Positions 38,143-48,800 are shown, counted from the first letter of the stretch. The stretch is 64,000 nucleotides of DNA from Prorocentrum cordatum (GCA_963575745.1 CAUYUJ010013792.1:221158-285157); one strand, 5' to 3'. Notes: generated by a model not told the origin, from the sequence alone. Made by a program: numbers and translations.

Positions 38143-38345
38143 CTGAGCATCGTTTAACCGATCCCCATCCCAACCAGCGTGGGCTGGGCTCCATTTGCCG
38201 ATCTCCCATCCCCACCAGCATGGGGATATAGGCCGTTCCCTTCGGATTTCGAGGGGTGTGTCCCCAACTGGGGTGGTAATTTGGTGGGGGTCTCGAAGGG
38301 GATGAGGATGGGAATGGGGGTCGGCTAAACGATTCCGAGCATCTG
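38139..38345 (-). mobile_element. TIR element 1 (MITE/introner candidate)
   Basis: GCATCTG direct repeats at 38,139-38,145 and 38,339-38,345 bound about 193 bp with inverted ends ATCGTTTANCCGANCCCCAT. Interior AAATCCGAAGGGAACGGCC and ACCACCCCAGTTGGGGACAC. The second copy is at 42,641-42,841. Excision of 200 nt (38,143-38,342) rejoins an open minus frame; the resulting intron would be AT...AG, which is unusual. Confidence 0.7.
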
Positions 38346-38560
38346 CGCGGGCCGCTGAAGCCGCCGAGCGGCCACCACGTCCGCAGCGACCGCCGCCGCA
38401 GCCTGCCGCGCGCGCCGTGCCGCAAGGGGTCGCCATCCCAGCAGTCCGCACGGGCGCCCGAGCCGGGAGCGCGCGCGAGCAGCCGGAGCGGATGCGGATA
38501 CGGAGGCCGAGGAGGGATGCACGCAGAACAGAGCGTGGCGAGGGGGCGGAAAGTTGGACA
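38343..38560 (-). CDS. Exon upstream of TIR element 1
   Basis: Minus-strand frame VHPSSASVSASAPAARARSR, LGRPCGLLGWRPLAARRARQ and AAAAVAADVVAARRLQRPAQ. Ala/Arg-rich; moderately coding-like. It reaches the element boundary in frame 0. Confidence 0.4.
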
Positions 38561-38714
38561 TGAGGAGAGGGAGGAGGAGTGGGAGGCAATGAGGAGGTTG
38601 GAGAGGAAGGGGAGGAGGAGCAGGAGGAGGAAGATCAGGGCGAGGAAGATGCGGAGGAGGAGGAGGGAGGCGTGATCCTCCTCCTCCCCTCCTCCTCCTC
38701 CTCGGAGCGGCGCG

Positions 38715-38930
38715 TAGCGCGTGGCGCCGCGCCCGCTAATGCGCGGCCGGGGGCCACCAACCGCCACAGGTCGATCAGGTAGGTCACCGCTGGGACCTGC
38801 CAGGGAGGGGGGGAACTCGCGCCGGGGGGGCCCGCCAGCGCGGTCAGCGGCGCGAGTCCGAACGCGGCGAAAGGGCTCCGGCCCCAAGGCAGCCTCAATA
38901 CCTCTCCTACGCTTCTTACAGTTATTACCG
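38715..38930 (-). CDS. Possible hydrophobic exon
   Basis: Minus-strand frame VGEVLRLPWGRSPFAAFGLA, PLTALAGPPGASSPPPWQVP and AVTYLIDLWRLVAPGRALAG. It has hydrophobic stretches and could belong to a membrane protein, perhaps the transporter whose exons lie at 40.7 and 43.4 kb, but no phase-consistent junction was demonstrated. Confidence 0.35.
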
Positions 38931-39560
38931 TAAGTGATGAGGTGCCAAGGCGCCGATGACGGGCCCCATGGCGATTGTCAAGGAGACCAGCCTCCACCAT
39001 TTTTGCCCCTATTCCATTACGAACCATGAGCGGCGGAATGGCGAACAATATGGCCCGCAGACACCGATGCCGCTCTGGACTGTGTGCCTGCAACGCCAGA
39101 GCACTTGGCGCAGAACGGCTAGGAGGCGGAGAAGGCGGAGGCAGACGACGCTGAAGAGTAGGTGCCAGAGAAGTCGGGGGGGCAATGGGGGACGAGGAAG
39201 ACAAGGAGGGACGAGAAGGAGCGGAGAAGGGGTCGTCATAATAGCGCGACATGGGGGTGCACAGTGGCTTCGACCGAAGTGCATGCGGGCCACTGGAAGG
39301 CCAAACATGAAGGGAACGTGAGACGCGGCAGCGTGTATGTAGTATAGAATGCAACCTGCTATAATCCATCGAATCAGAAGCTGCTACAAGCCGGAGCTTC
39401 ACGGAGAAGCATAGGGGAAAGAGGGAGCGAGAGGGGGGGAGAAAGGGGCCTCTCCAAACTTCACCCATGGGAGAGGGGGACATCTCGATCAATTGTTTGG
39501 GGAGGGTCCTACTTGTCTCCCTCCTCCTGCCCCCAGCCATTGCCCATCCCTCTTCACTAT
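38931..39560. other. No supported feature
   Basis: Mixed sequence with scattered open frames, none clearly coding. No repeat of note apart from short CCT runs near 39,560. Confidence 0.35.
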
Positions 39561-39739
39561 CCCCTCCTCCTCCTCCTCCTCCGACTCATCCCCCAACTTC
39601 CCCTTCTCTGGCTCCATCCTTGCCTTATAGATAACTCATCCCTGCCGCACTCCCCGACGTGTCGGAATGGCGGGGCCGTAGATTTCGCCAACACTTCCTC
39701 ACCACTTATGCTCCTGAAGCTTGGGAATTGCACCAGCTT

Positions 39740-40110
39740 CACGGATGGAGGGCGGGGAAGGGTTCGCAAGAAGCTCTCGCTTCAGCGCCGCGCGCATTCG
39801 TCTTTACAGCTTGCAGCAGTTCCAAGGACGAGCACATGTCGATTTCGAAAAGGTGTTCTTGCTTAGTCCCTCGCAGTCCCATGCACTCATGCACGGATGG
39901 AAGATTGATCCTTTCGAAACTGTGACCCTCGATTAAAAATCCGCAGCAGGACCCTAAACGGAAGCCAGCGCGCTGGCTACACTCAGAGGAGTTGGGGTTA
40001 TTCTTCGACAAAGGGATCTCGCTGGACCGTCTGTGGAACTGTATGATCATACGGTGCCCCGACACAAAAGTGTCCACACCCATTGCGGTAAGGTGCTGCA
40101 GCACTGTAAC
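39740..40110 (-). CDS. Possible exons, unknown protein
   Basis: Minus-strand frame TAMGVDTFVSGHRMIIQFHR and RSSEIPLSK (after a CTGCAG acceptor near 40,098), and further down LIEGHSFERINLPSVHECMG, LRGTKQEHLFEIDMCSSLEL and LQAVKTNARGAEARASCEPF. Composition is balanced and GC lower than in the surroundings. Function unknown. Confidence 0.4.
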
Positions 40111-40689
40111 AGCCACAACTGCGCAATGCCTCTGCTTCGCACCCCTCTCCCCTAAACACAAAAGTGAAGTGCCCGCATTTGGTCCCTGGCCTTTGGCCTA
40201 CCTCCCAACCCCGTCAACTCTGAAAGTGGGGCAGGGAAGGTATTCATTTGGGTCCGACTTGCTTTGATGAGTAAAGGTATTTGCGAGACACGTGTGGACA
40301 CGTTAGTCCCCCCACCGTACCTCTTCGCATTCCCGATCGCGCGCGAGAAAAGCATGCAAGGCAGCCCCTTTTCAGAACCAGGCTCTCGCATGAACGGCAG
40401 GCGAACTGGGCGCAGGTTGTCCAAAGGGGGCCCTGTGATGCAATGCGAAGGCGCGCATGTAAGGACTCGTGGGGCGGGATCATGACACGGGAGGGTGCGT
40501 TGCAGCACCGCTGCTGCATCTTGGGTGTGCTCTGGTTCTTCATATTTGTGTTCAAAGTCTGTTGTCTCTGGTCCTTCATCCCTTCCTCCTCCTTCTCCTC
40601 CCCTTACCCAACCTGGTCGGCTGTCCCTCCTCCTCCTCTTCCTCCCGCTCCCTCCTCCCGAGCTGTGTGCGCGAGGTGCGGCGCGAGAC

Positions 40690-40768
40690 CAGGAAGATGA
40701 TCACGATCGGATTGATCGCCAGCACGAGCTCGAAGGGGGCGTCCTCGCCGAACTGGCGCAAGAAGTAC
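40690..40768 (-). CDS. MFS/POT-like transporter exon
   Basis: A 79-nt minus exon between a CCCGCGAG acceptor and a CTG|GTCTCG donor encodes YFLRQFGEDAPFELVLAINP and IVIIFL: the start of a loop and a transmembrane helix. FGEDAPFEL-x3-INP resembles, from memory, a segment of major-facilitator/peptide transporters expanded in dinoflagellates. It joins the exon at 43,361-43,411 in phase 2 to give TFPKYFLRQFG. Confidence 0.6.
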
Positions 40769-40940
40769 CTCGCGGGCGACTCCCGAGGTGGGAAGCTGGG
40801 GCTCGGCTCTGTGCTCGTGCTCCAACGCCTTCGCGTCCTCCTGCTGCGCTGCCACATCGAGATGCAGTGGAGGTCCGTCCACTAGAAACCTTCCACAAGA
40901 AACTCAACCGTGAGACCCGTGGACATCCATCGATGTATTT

Positions 40941-41167
40941 GGGCGCCCGAGTTATCCGGGGTAACTCGGGTCCGGGGTAACTCGGGTTTGGATTCCCGAA
41001 AAAGGAACCCGAGTTAGCCCTGACCCGAGATACCCCTGATGATGTGGGGCTCTGGGCGCCCGAGTTATCCGGGGTAACTCGGGTCCGGGGTAAGTCGGGT
41101 TTGGATTCCCGAAAGACGAACCCGAGTTATCCCTGACCCGAGTTACCCCTGATGATTCGGGGCTCTG
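40941..41167. repeat. 113-bp tandem pair rich in CCCGAGTTA/TAACTCGGG
   Basis: Two copies, period 113 bp, each with several inverted CCCGAGTTAC/GTAACTCGGG pairs and a GGATTCCCGAAA core. Strong potential for hairpins. Confidence 0.9.
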
Positions 41168-41899
41168 ATGTATGGCGTGGACACGTCGCGCTTTCCACGG
41201 CAAAACCATCGAAACCCAAGAAACCCAGGGCACCCTGGAGGCAGGCAGGGTGCTTCTTGGCACGGGCCCCCGCTGTGTACCGACATCCCGCCACGTGTCT
41301 GGGCACGGGGAGCCTGGGTCACGAGTCTGCTCCCCGACGCAGAGGGGAGGAGCGGCCGACAGCCAGAGTCCCTCCTGATCCCGAGGCCGTCCTCTCGTTT
41401 CGGCGCCTTGGCTGCGTCAGGCCAAGCTCTCTGCTCGTTGTCTCTCCCCCCCTCGCCTTACCCTCCTGCTGCCCCGCCACATGAGTCATCTCTGCGTATG
41501 CATGCCGGAGCCCAGGAGCAGAGGGAGGGCGAGAGAACGAGAGGCAGAGATCGAGCAATGGCGCCACCGTGCCGCGAGGCACGGGGCGAAGTGTGCTCGG
41601 TGCCCCTCCGCGCTCCCTGCACGGAGGACCGCACACTCGCCTGCGGGAGGCGGGGCCCAGCTCCCCGGCGCACGGACCTCCGAAAGGGTGCGCCGCGCGA
41701 CTCTCCCGGGGGGCCTCGAGCGCGTGGCTCGCTCGGCCGTGCACCTCCGACGTGCGCGCGAGCGCGCCCGTGGGCTCGCTCTGGAACGCCCTCAAGGGAG
41801 CCTCTCGGCCGGTCTCGGGAGCCCTCGGGGCCGGCCCTATCGGTCAAACCAAACGCTCAGATCCCTCGGGCTTACAGCATGGGTGTAGCATGATCGCTT

Positions 41900-41902
41900 G
41901 CC

Positions 41903-41937
<35 letters not shown>

Positions 41938-42110
41938 CAGGAAATAGGGAGCCCACAAAAACACGTAAACGCCCAGCCGCGTACGTGAACACGGCCCCCC
42001 AGCCCGCGAGACCAGCCTCGTTTCACGAACGTTCGGGCACGGCGTACTCTCGAAACCAACGTGGACTCATGTTCATATACGCCCTTGTTTCGCTTCTGAG
42101 AGGGAAAGAA

Positions 42111-42135
<25 letters not shown>
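41900..42135. repeat. Paired GA microsatellites
   Basis: (GA)n at 41,902-41,940 and 42,105-42,140, both interrupted by AAAGAG, about 200 bp apart. Confidence 0.85.
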
Positions 42136-42141
<6 letters not shown>

Positions 42142-42640
42142 AGAGAGCGGGAAGCCGCGGTCCCCGGCATCACCCATCATGACCGCAGCGTGGCACAACC
42201 TCTCTCCCTGCTCCTCCTGCGAACACTCGGCGGCGACCGAGGGGGGGGAAGAGCGACAGAGAAGGCCCTCTCAGAAGGCGGCGGGACTCCTCAGAAGCGC
42301 TCTGGCCCTCTGGGAAATTGCCGGTGTCTTCGGGGGAGGCTTAGTAGAACATTTCTCAGACGGCCGGGGGACGTCCGAGCCTCCTGAGGAGGCCATCTCC
42401 TTCTCACTTCCCCCCGGGGCTCGCAGCCGAAAGAAGGAATCCCCTCGGAAGCCTCGTGCCCCACCCCTGCCCGTGGGCGACACACATACATCCGCACCCG
42501 CGGCTTCGCGGGCCAAGCCCCCGAGCCGCGACCCCGCGGAAGCGGGGCGTGTTTCCGCGGATGCCCCGCGCAGAACGCGTGCAACATCGCGCCCGGGAGT
42601 CCAAACCGCCAGGTCGCGGATACGGTTACGCTCGCCGCTC

Positions 42641-42841
42641 TGACCTGAGAATCGTATATCCGGCCCCCATCCCCAGCGGCGTGGCCTGGGCCCCACTGGC
42701 CGATTTAACCCCCTAGATGCGGATACAGGCGGTTCCCTTCGGGTTTCGAGGGGTGCATCCCCAACTGGGGAGGTAATTTTCTGGGGTCTCGAAGGGGATG
42801 GGGATGGGGATGGGGATCGGATAAACGATACCGATGACCTG
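42641..42841 (-). mobile_element. TIR element 2 (introner candidate)
   Basis: TGACCTG direct repeats at 42,641-42,647 and 42,835-42,841 bound a copy of element 1 (shared GGTTCCCTTCGG, CCCCAACTGGGG, TCTCGAAGGGGATG). On the minus strand the excised 194 nt (42,838 to 42,645) would be a perfect GT...AG intron, GTGCAG|GTCATC and TTCTCAG|GTCAGA, and joins MGAG to QSGERN in frame. Confidence 0.75.
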
Positions 42842-43039
42842 CACCCATTCGCAAGCCGCCGAGGCGGTCCCCCCGTCCCAGGCAAGTGCTGTCTTTGAGG
42901 CCGTCCTCCGAAGCATCAGCGCCGGCAAACGCCTGGGCCTGGCAGGTGCCGACGGGCGAGGGCCAGGACGGGAGACCTCGGCCCGAGGATGCCCACTGCA
43001 TGCAACGGAGCAGCGTAAGGGAAGAGGTGGAGGTCGGAG

Positions 43040-43095
43040 GAGGAGAGGAGGAGGAGGAGGAGGAGGAGGAGGAGGAGGAGGAGGAGGAGGAGGAT
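43040..43095. repeat. GGA trinucleotide microsatellite
   Basis: (GGA)n on the plus strand. Confidence 0.95.
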
Positions 43096-43360
43096 ACGAG
43101 GGGGAGATGGGAGACTGAGGGGGAGCAGTGGGAAGAGGAGCGCGATGGGGATCTAGCTTCGTCTCGGGTCAGTTTCGCCTGGGGGTTCAAGGGCGTGTGC
43201 CTGCGATCGAGCACATCCTCACCAAGGGGGAGTCCATCTGAGCAATTGCAGGTTGGGGCGGCAAGAGGGGGCGAGGAGAAGCTAATTCCCAGTGGGGTGG
43301 AGCAAACCACGGAGCGGGAGAGCACGCTCAAGAAGAGCGCTTGGTATCCAGCCGGGGCAC

Positions 43361-43411
43361 TTGGGGAACGTCACGTTCATGTGGTGGAAGTTCATCATGA
43401 CGCCCAGAAAC
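43361..43411 (-). CDS. MFS/POT-like transporter micro-exon (51 nt)
   Basis: After CTGTCCCAG, the minus strand encodes FLGVMMNFHHMNVTFP plus two bases that complete a Lys codon with the next exon. The GV-M-F-H-N-TFPKYF pattern matches the loop after a transmembrane helix in the same transporter-like family (from memory). The donor is CCAA|GTGCCC. The upstream partner exon was not identified. Confidence 0.55.
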
Positions 43412-43799
43412 CTGGGACAGGGGCAAACAGAATCCCACCAGCCCTTTGGGCGTGAGTGGTTTAGAGAGCCCGCTCTGTCCTCAACCCCCCTTCTTCCCCT
43501 TCGGGGAGGGGGCCTGGAGAGGGCGCCCCGCGGGTCGTCAGGGGGGTCCATTTCGACTCCTGGGAGGGCTCAAAAACGACGACCTTCACGAGGATTCTGG
43601 CCCCGACGGGGGGACGGAGATAAGTCCCTCTCCTCTTCTTTGAAGCCAAAATCCTTGATTTCACTACGGTTTTGGCCCCATTTTGGCCTCCTGAGGGGGC
43701 CGCGCTCATCTTCCTTCATAGCAAACTCATTGATTTTACGAAGGTGTTGGGTTCATTTTGTTCTTCTCAGGGGGCAGCGCTCACTTGCGCTTCTGAGGA

Positions 43800-44010
43800 G
43801 GTCGCAAGAGGCCCCAAGATGGCCCCAAGAGGCCCCCAGGAGCCTCCCAAGAGGCCTCCAAGAGGCCCCCAAGAGGCCCCCAAGAGGCCCCAAGAGGCCC
43901 CCAAGAGGCGGCCCCCAGAGGCCCCACGAGGCCCCCAAGAGGCCCGCAAGAGGCCCCCAAGAGGCCCCCAAGAGGCCCCAAGAGGCTCCAAGAGGCCCCC
44001 AAGAGGCCCC
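43800..44010. repeat. GGCCCCCAAGAGG minisatellite
   Basis: Tandem AGGCCCCCAAG units of 10-12 bp, a purer member of the CCCCAAGA family. Confidence 0.9.
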
Positions 44011-44014
44011 ACGA

Positions 44015-44415
44015 GGAGCCCGAACGACTCACCCCAGGACGAGGGGCCCCAACGACTCACACCACGAGGAGCCCGAACGACTCGCACACAAGGAGGGGCC
44101 CGAGCGACTCACACCAGGACGAGCGGCCCGACCGACTCACACCACGAGGAGCCCGAACGACTCACACCACGCCGCGGGCCCCGAACGACTCACACCACGA
44201 GGAGCCCGAACGAGTTACACCAGGAGGAGGGGCCCGAACGACTCACACCAGGATGAGGGGCCCGAACAACTCACACCACGAGAAGCCCGAACGACTCACA
44301 CCAGGACGAAGAGCCCGAACGACTCACACCACGAAGAGCCCGAACGACTCACACCAGGAAGAAGGGCCCGAACGACTCACACCAGGACGAGAAACCCCAA
44401 ACGACTCAAATCACG
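44015..44415. repeat. CCCGAACGACTCACACCA minisatellite
   Basis: About eleven units of roughly 33 bp (GAGGAGCCCGAACGACTCAC with ACCACGA or ACCAGGA). It directly follows the GGCCCCCAAGAGG array. Confidence 0.9.
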
Positions 44416-44776
44416 AGGAGCGCTTGCTCTCCCTCCTCCTCCGCCTCGTCCTTCTCCCGCTCCCCCCACAAGGAGGATGTACAAGGAGGCGGGAGGAAGG
44501 CGGAACAGGGGAGATATGCGGGGCCACGCGGACACACGCCTGAAAAACACGACTGTCGGCATGCTTCGCAAGAGTTGCTGCTGTGAGATGGGCTGGTGGG
44601 GATACGCGAAGCGTAAAGAATTCTTACATGGATGCTGAGACTCGCGAGCGGCGGCCTGCCAGTGTGGCCGGGCAGGCAGAAGAAGCATGCCGAACCACTG
44701 CGCGGCTGGCGTCTCGACGTGTGCCGGAGGGCCCTTAAATATGGCGTGCTTCTGGGAGAAGCGCCGGGACTCGACT

Positions 44777-44911
44777 TTCGGAGGTCCGCACGGACTTATT
44801 TGATCCGCACTGGGAACCCTCCCTGGCACGCGGAGCGCGCCAGGGGCAGCACCAGAGGCGCCTCCAGGGGAGCCCAACATCGATCCAAGAAATCCGCGCG
44901 GAACTCCGAAC
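44777..44911. mobile_element. Foldback element, copy 1
   Basis: TTCGGAGGTCCGCACGGAC at the left and its near-complement at the right (GATCCAAGAAATCCGCGCGG), with a GC-rich middle (GGCACGCGGAGCGCGCCAGG). Shares the arms with copies 2 and 3. Confidence 0.75.
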
Positions 44912-45119
44912 GTTTCTGTTTATGCAAGTTCTTCTCCGAAGAATGTATAGCGCTTGGGGCAAGCATCGGCTGGCAACAAACTGCAACACTCGCCAACGCG
45001 CCAACACCTCGTCGTCGGATTCCAAAGCCCCTCTCCCAGGAGCGCGGTCCGTCAAGTTTCGAGGGGCGCGAAAGCCCCTCAGGGGGGGGGGGGCAGGGGG
45101 TCACCTGCTTCAGAAATGC

Positions 45120-45440
45120 CCCCAGATCCGCTCAAATGGCCCAAATGATTCCAGATGGACTCCCCGATCGCGCAAGATGGTCAAAACTCAAACTTCTCCC
45201 CGACTGGCCCACCAGCACGTGTCCAAGAGGCTTGAAGACGCCCCCAGGTCGGCTCCACGTGGCCACAAGGCTGCCCAAGAATGCCCCGAAGAGGCCCAAA
45301 TCATTGTGTCAAGCACGTTTCTGTATGGCTATGCGTACTCGCCCATTCTGCCTTGAAGGCGTTCACAACAGCCCAGGTCGCCCCAAGACGGGCCAAACTG
45401 GTCCCACAAGGGAACCAAGGCGACCCCAAAGGCCCCAAGA
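45120..45440. repeat. Degenerate GCCCAAGA/AGATGGC sequence
   Basis: Loose members of the CCCCAAGA family (GCCCCAAGACGG, CCCAAGAGGC) with wide spacing. Confidence 0.5.
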
Positions 45441-45539
45441 GACATTGACGCGCACAAGAAAATTAACGCTCGCTCGACGTTCCCCGGGAATAAATGTGCC
45501 AAACATTTGCGCTCATCCATTCTGCGGATCACTGCTTAA

Positions 45540-46110
45540 TCTGCAATCTGAATGACGTGCCGCATAAACCGCCACCCTCCGGTGATTTTCGCGTGCACAG
45601 TCTTCCGGGTCTGTCGGAGGCGCGGGCTCCGAAGTAGTGAACACCCCCCACTGCCTGGTGTGTATGTTTGAGCTTGTGTGCTCCAAGTTCGGGGGGCACA
45701 ATGACATCCACTCGCTCCCCGCTGAACAAACACCACGCTTCTCGCGCCGCTGCTCGCCTTACGCTGGCTCCCACCTGTCCAAAACCAGAAATCGCATCCA
45801 GAGGGAACGTGCGTCGGATCGGGCTGCATCGGGACGGAACCCAGATCGACCCAGATCGGCTGAGGCTGGGATGCGCAACAACGCCGCGCAAACATCGGTG
45901 AACATCGGAGCGTCGGAATGTACATACGCTTCTGGAACTCAACGTGTCGTTTGTTCGGTCGGCATCGGATCCCCGGGGCGGCGCCCGAGACGCCGCCAGA
46001 GGGACCCAACGCCATCTACGGTACTCCGCAGCTTGACAAAAATCTCCCCACAGTCGGGCCGCTGAAATCAGGAACGCTGAATAAGGAACGAAGCCTTCGT
46101 TCACGAGTAG
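45540..46110. other. No supported gene
   Basis: Balanced base composition and several open frames on both strands, but none with clear protein-like sense. Left unassigned. Confidence 0.35.
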
Positions 46111-46299
46111 GGCCCAAAGACCGCGTTCGTCAACGAAGAGCTCTGAGGGCCCAAAGACCGCGTTCTTTCACGAGGAGGGCTGGAGGAACAGCCATGGAAG
46201 GACCTGAGGAACATCGAGCCCCTTCCGAACCCAAACTGTTCCTTGTGTCGGCGTCTTGACTATACTCCTCCCTGCCCCTGGCTCCCCCCGCTCCATGAA

Positions 46300-46480
46300 T
46301 CCTCCCGACCTCCGTCCTCCCCCTCCCCCTCCCCCCCCCCCTCATTCACCCCTCGTCTTCCCGCTTCCTCCTTTCCCTCCAGCTCCGCATCCTCCGCCTC
46401 TCCCCTCCTCCCTCCTCCCCGTTCCTCCCTCCTTCACCTCCTTCCCTTCCCCTCCTTCTCATGTCTTTGCTTCAATTGTC
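46300..46480. repeat. Pyrimidine-rich tract
   Basis: C/T-rich sequence (CCCTCCCCCT, CCTCC). Not coding. Confidence 0.6.
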
Positions 46481-46554
46481 GTTCGAAAAAAGGCGGAGGA
46501 GGAGAGAGGAGGGGGAAATTCACGATATCCGATGCCGTAAAGCACATACACACA

Positions 46555-46573
46555 ACACACAACACACAAAGAC

Positions 46574-46612
<39 letters not shown>

Positions 46613-46832
46613 GGCAGGCAGGCAGACAGATAGACAGACATACAGACACACAGACAGACAGAGGCAGAGGCAGAGGCAGAGACAGACACACAGACACAGA
46701 CACAGACAGACGGACAGACAGACAGACAGACGGACGGAAGCACAGACATACACGGTCGGTCAGTCAGTCAGTCAGTCAGTCAGTCAGTCAGTCAGACAGA
46801 CAGACAGACAGACAGACAGACACACACACACA
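46555..46832. repeat. CAGA tetranucleotide block with CAGT and CA tracts
   Basis: (CAGA)n, CAGGCAGG, GGCAGA, (CAGT)n at about 46,757-46,790, (CAGA)n again and (CA)n at the end. Confidence 0.95.
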
Positions 46833-47169
46833 CACATGAGCCCCCGACCATTTCGTGAGGATCCTTGGGCCTGAACGGGGCAGAAACGCGAGTCGTGATC
46901 TTTCCTGCGGCCCCCAAATCCGCCGACCCTGTCGGCGTGTGGAAGAGGCTTCTCCGTCTGTTCCCTCTTCGTCGTCGTCGTTCCTTCCCCTTTCCCCACA
47001 GCGTCGTTGCTTCTACCCCTCTCCCAGGGCCTCCTCCTGAAGCGTGCCAGTCCAAAGCGAAATTGAGCAACGTCGTAATTGAGTCGAAGGGAAACCCCTT
47101 CCCTTTGATCCCTTCCCAGCCCGGGGGGGGGGGTCCCCGGGGGGGGTCCCGGGTTTTTACCCCGCCCCC

Positions 47170-47735
47170 CCAAGGAATCCCGGAGCCCAAAAAAGCCCCA
47201 AGACGGGCCAAGAGTGCCCCAAGAGGCCCCCAAGACGATCCAAGAGGGCCCCGAATCGCCGAATGAACTGTCCAAGACGCCTTGACGGCCTCCAGACGGC
47301 TCAAGAGGCCTGCGAGACGCCCCAAGAGGCCTCCAGGACCGTTCCCACGAGAGCCCCAAGAGGCAAAAATCATGGATTTCCCATACGTTTTTCAAGAATT
47401 TTGGCGTTCTGGCATCTTCCGCTTAAGACGGCCCAAGAGGCCCCCAAGGTCGCCCCGAGACGGTCCAAGAAGCCTCCAAGAGAGTCCCCAAACGGCCCAA
47501 GAGTGCCCCAGGACGGCCCAAGACGCCTCCAAGACGGCACAAGAGGCCCCCAAGAGGGTTCCAAGAGAATGCCCAGACGGGGGACCCGAACGGACATGTC
47601 GAGCCCTCAGCCCCGAGAAGCCCCCAAGAGGCTCCCAGGAAGCCCAAAGACGCCCCAAGAGGCTCCCAAGAGGCCCCCAAACATCCCCCCAGAGGCCCCC
47701 GAGAGCGCTCGGAAGAAACCCCAAGAAGCACGTTT
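47170..47735. repeat. CCCCAAGAGGC degenerate minisatellite, 560 bp
   Basis: The longest array of this family in the window, units of 9-12 bp such as GCCCAAGACGCC, CTCCAAGACGG and CCCCCAAGAGG. Confidence 0.8.
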
Positions 47736-47880
47736 GAGGACTCAACCCACGTCAGCATCGTCGTCGTCGCTACCGCCGCCGCCGCCGTCGTCGTTCCCCT
47801 TCAGGGTCGGCGGCACCGGCCGCAAGGCCTTCGCAATTTGAAGACTGTGAAGTCCTCGGACCCCCTTTGGAGGTTCCTAA

Positions 47881-47922
47881 AGATCCGTGAATCTGGCGCG
47901 CGTGCGCCAGATCCACGGATCG
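47881..47922. repeat. Hairpin-forming inverted repeat
   Basis: GATCCGTGAATCTGGCGC and GCGCCAGATCCACGGATC face each other over a 4-base loop with about 17 of 18 positions pairing (approximate count by eye). Confidence 0.75.
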
Positions 47923-48084
47923 GGGGACTTGCCATCGCTCGGACGTCCATTCCCAATGCATGTTTGCGTGTTCGCGCGTGATTTCCTTGTTGCGGGCGTG
48001 GCCCGAATTTGTTTCTCGTGAGGTAAACGGACTGAACTGACATGAACTGAACTGAACCGAACAGACTGGTCACACCCGTTACGC

Positions 48085-48385
48085 GACGGATTTAATCTCG
48101 TCCGCCAAGGGCACATTCTATGGCGCAACCGTTACGTCCGCCAAGGGCACAACCTATGACGCAACCGATGGGAGACGGTGTTATTCTCGGCCACCGAGGG
48201 CGCAACCTATGGCACAACCGGTAAGAGACGGTCTTATTCTCAACCGCCGCGGCGCAACCTGTGGCACAACCGATAGGAGACGGCTTTATTCTCGGCCGCC
48301 GAGGGCGCAACCTATGGTACAACCGGTAGGTGGCGGTTTTATTCTCAACCGCCGAGGGAGCATCTATGGCGCAACCGATCGGAAA
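48085..48385. repeat. 52-bp tandem repeat, about five copies
   Basis: Units GCGCAACCTATGGCACAACC and AGACGGTCTTATTCTCAACC repeated; open in a minus frame but not convincing as protein. Confidence 0.85.
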
Positions 48386-48654
48386 CCGAGCTGGAGCAGG
48401 ATGAAGACGAGGAAGACGAGGAGGATGAGGACGAGTAGGAGGACGACGACGACGATCAGGATGGGGAGGAAGACGGGGAGGCATACGAGTAGTACGAGGA
48501 CGAAGTGTCGGCATTCGAAATGCGTGTGGGGCTACGCCCGAGTTCTGCTCTCCAATTCGGCTGGCGGTGGGGCCCAAGCGGCGAGCTGTCTTGTGACTTG
48601 GAGAGATGATCCGAGATGACCCTGGACGGCCCCCGCCGTAGAACCTAGGGCTCC

Positions 48655-48800
48655 CAACTTCGCGCTTCGCGCTGCGCGAAGCGCGAATAACTTCGCGCTC
48701 TCGCGCCGCCCTCCCAAAGGGAGAATAGGAGGACGAGGAGGAGGGGGAGAAGGAACGAGGACCGCGAAGCGCGAATAACTTCGCGCCCTCGAGGGCGCCC
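48655..48800. repeat. TTCGCGCTTCGCGC palindromic element (copies 2 and 3)
   Basis: 48,655-48,745 matches 36,137-36,235 closely; 48,765-48,800 repeats the GCGAAGCGCGAATAACTTCG part. Confidence 0.7.

Larger units (their letters stand above)
40769..43360 (-). other. Transporter intron, 2.6 kb, GT-AG
   Basis: Begins GTGCCCCGG at 43,360 and ends CCCGCGAG at 40,769. It contains the 113-bp tandem pair (40,941-41,167), two GA microsatellites and TIR element 2. Confidence 0.5.

Noticed and set aside
40930-41170. Possible CRISPR-like array from repeated CCCGAGTTACC
   Set aside because: Only two 113-bp copies, no unique spacers, eukaryotic context.
43665-43690. Second CCATTTTGGC match to the spliced leader
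   Set aside because: Only ten bases, inside a locally repetitive GGCCCCATTTTGGCC context, so chance is likely.
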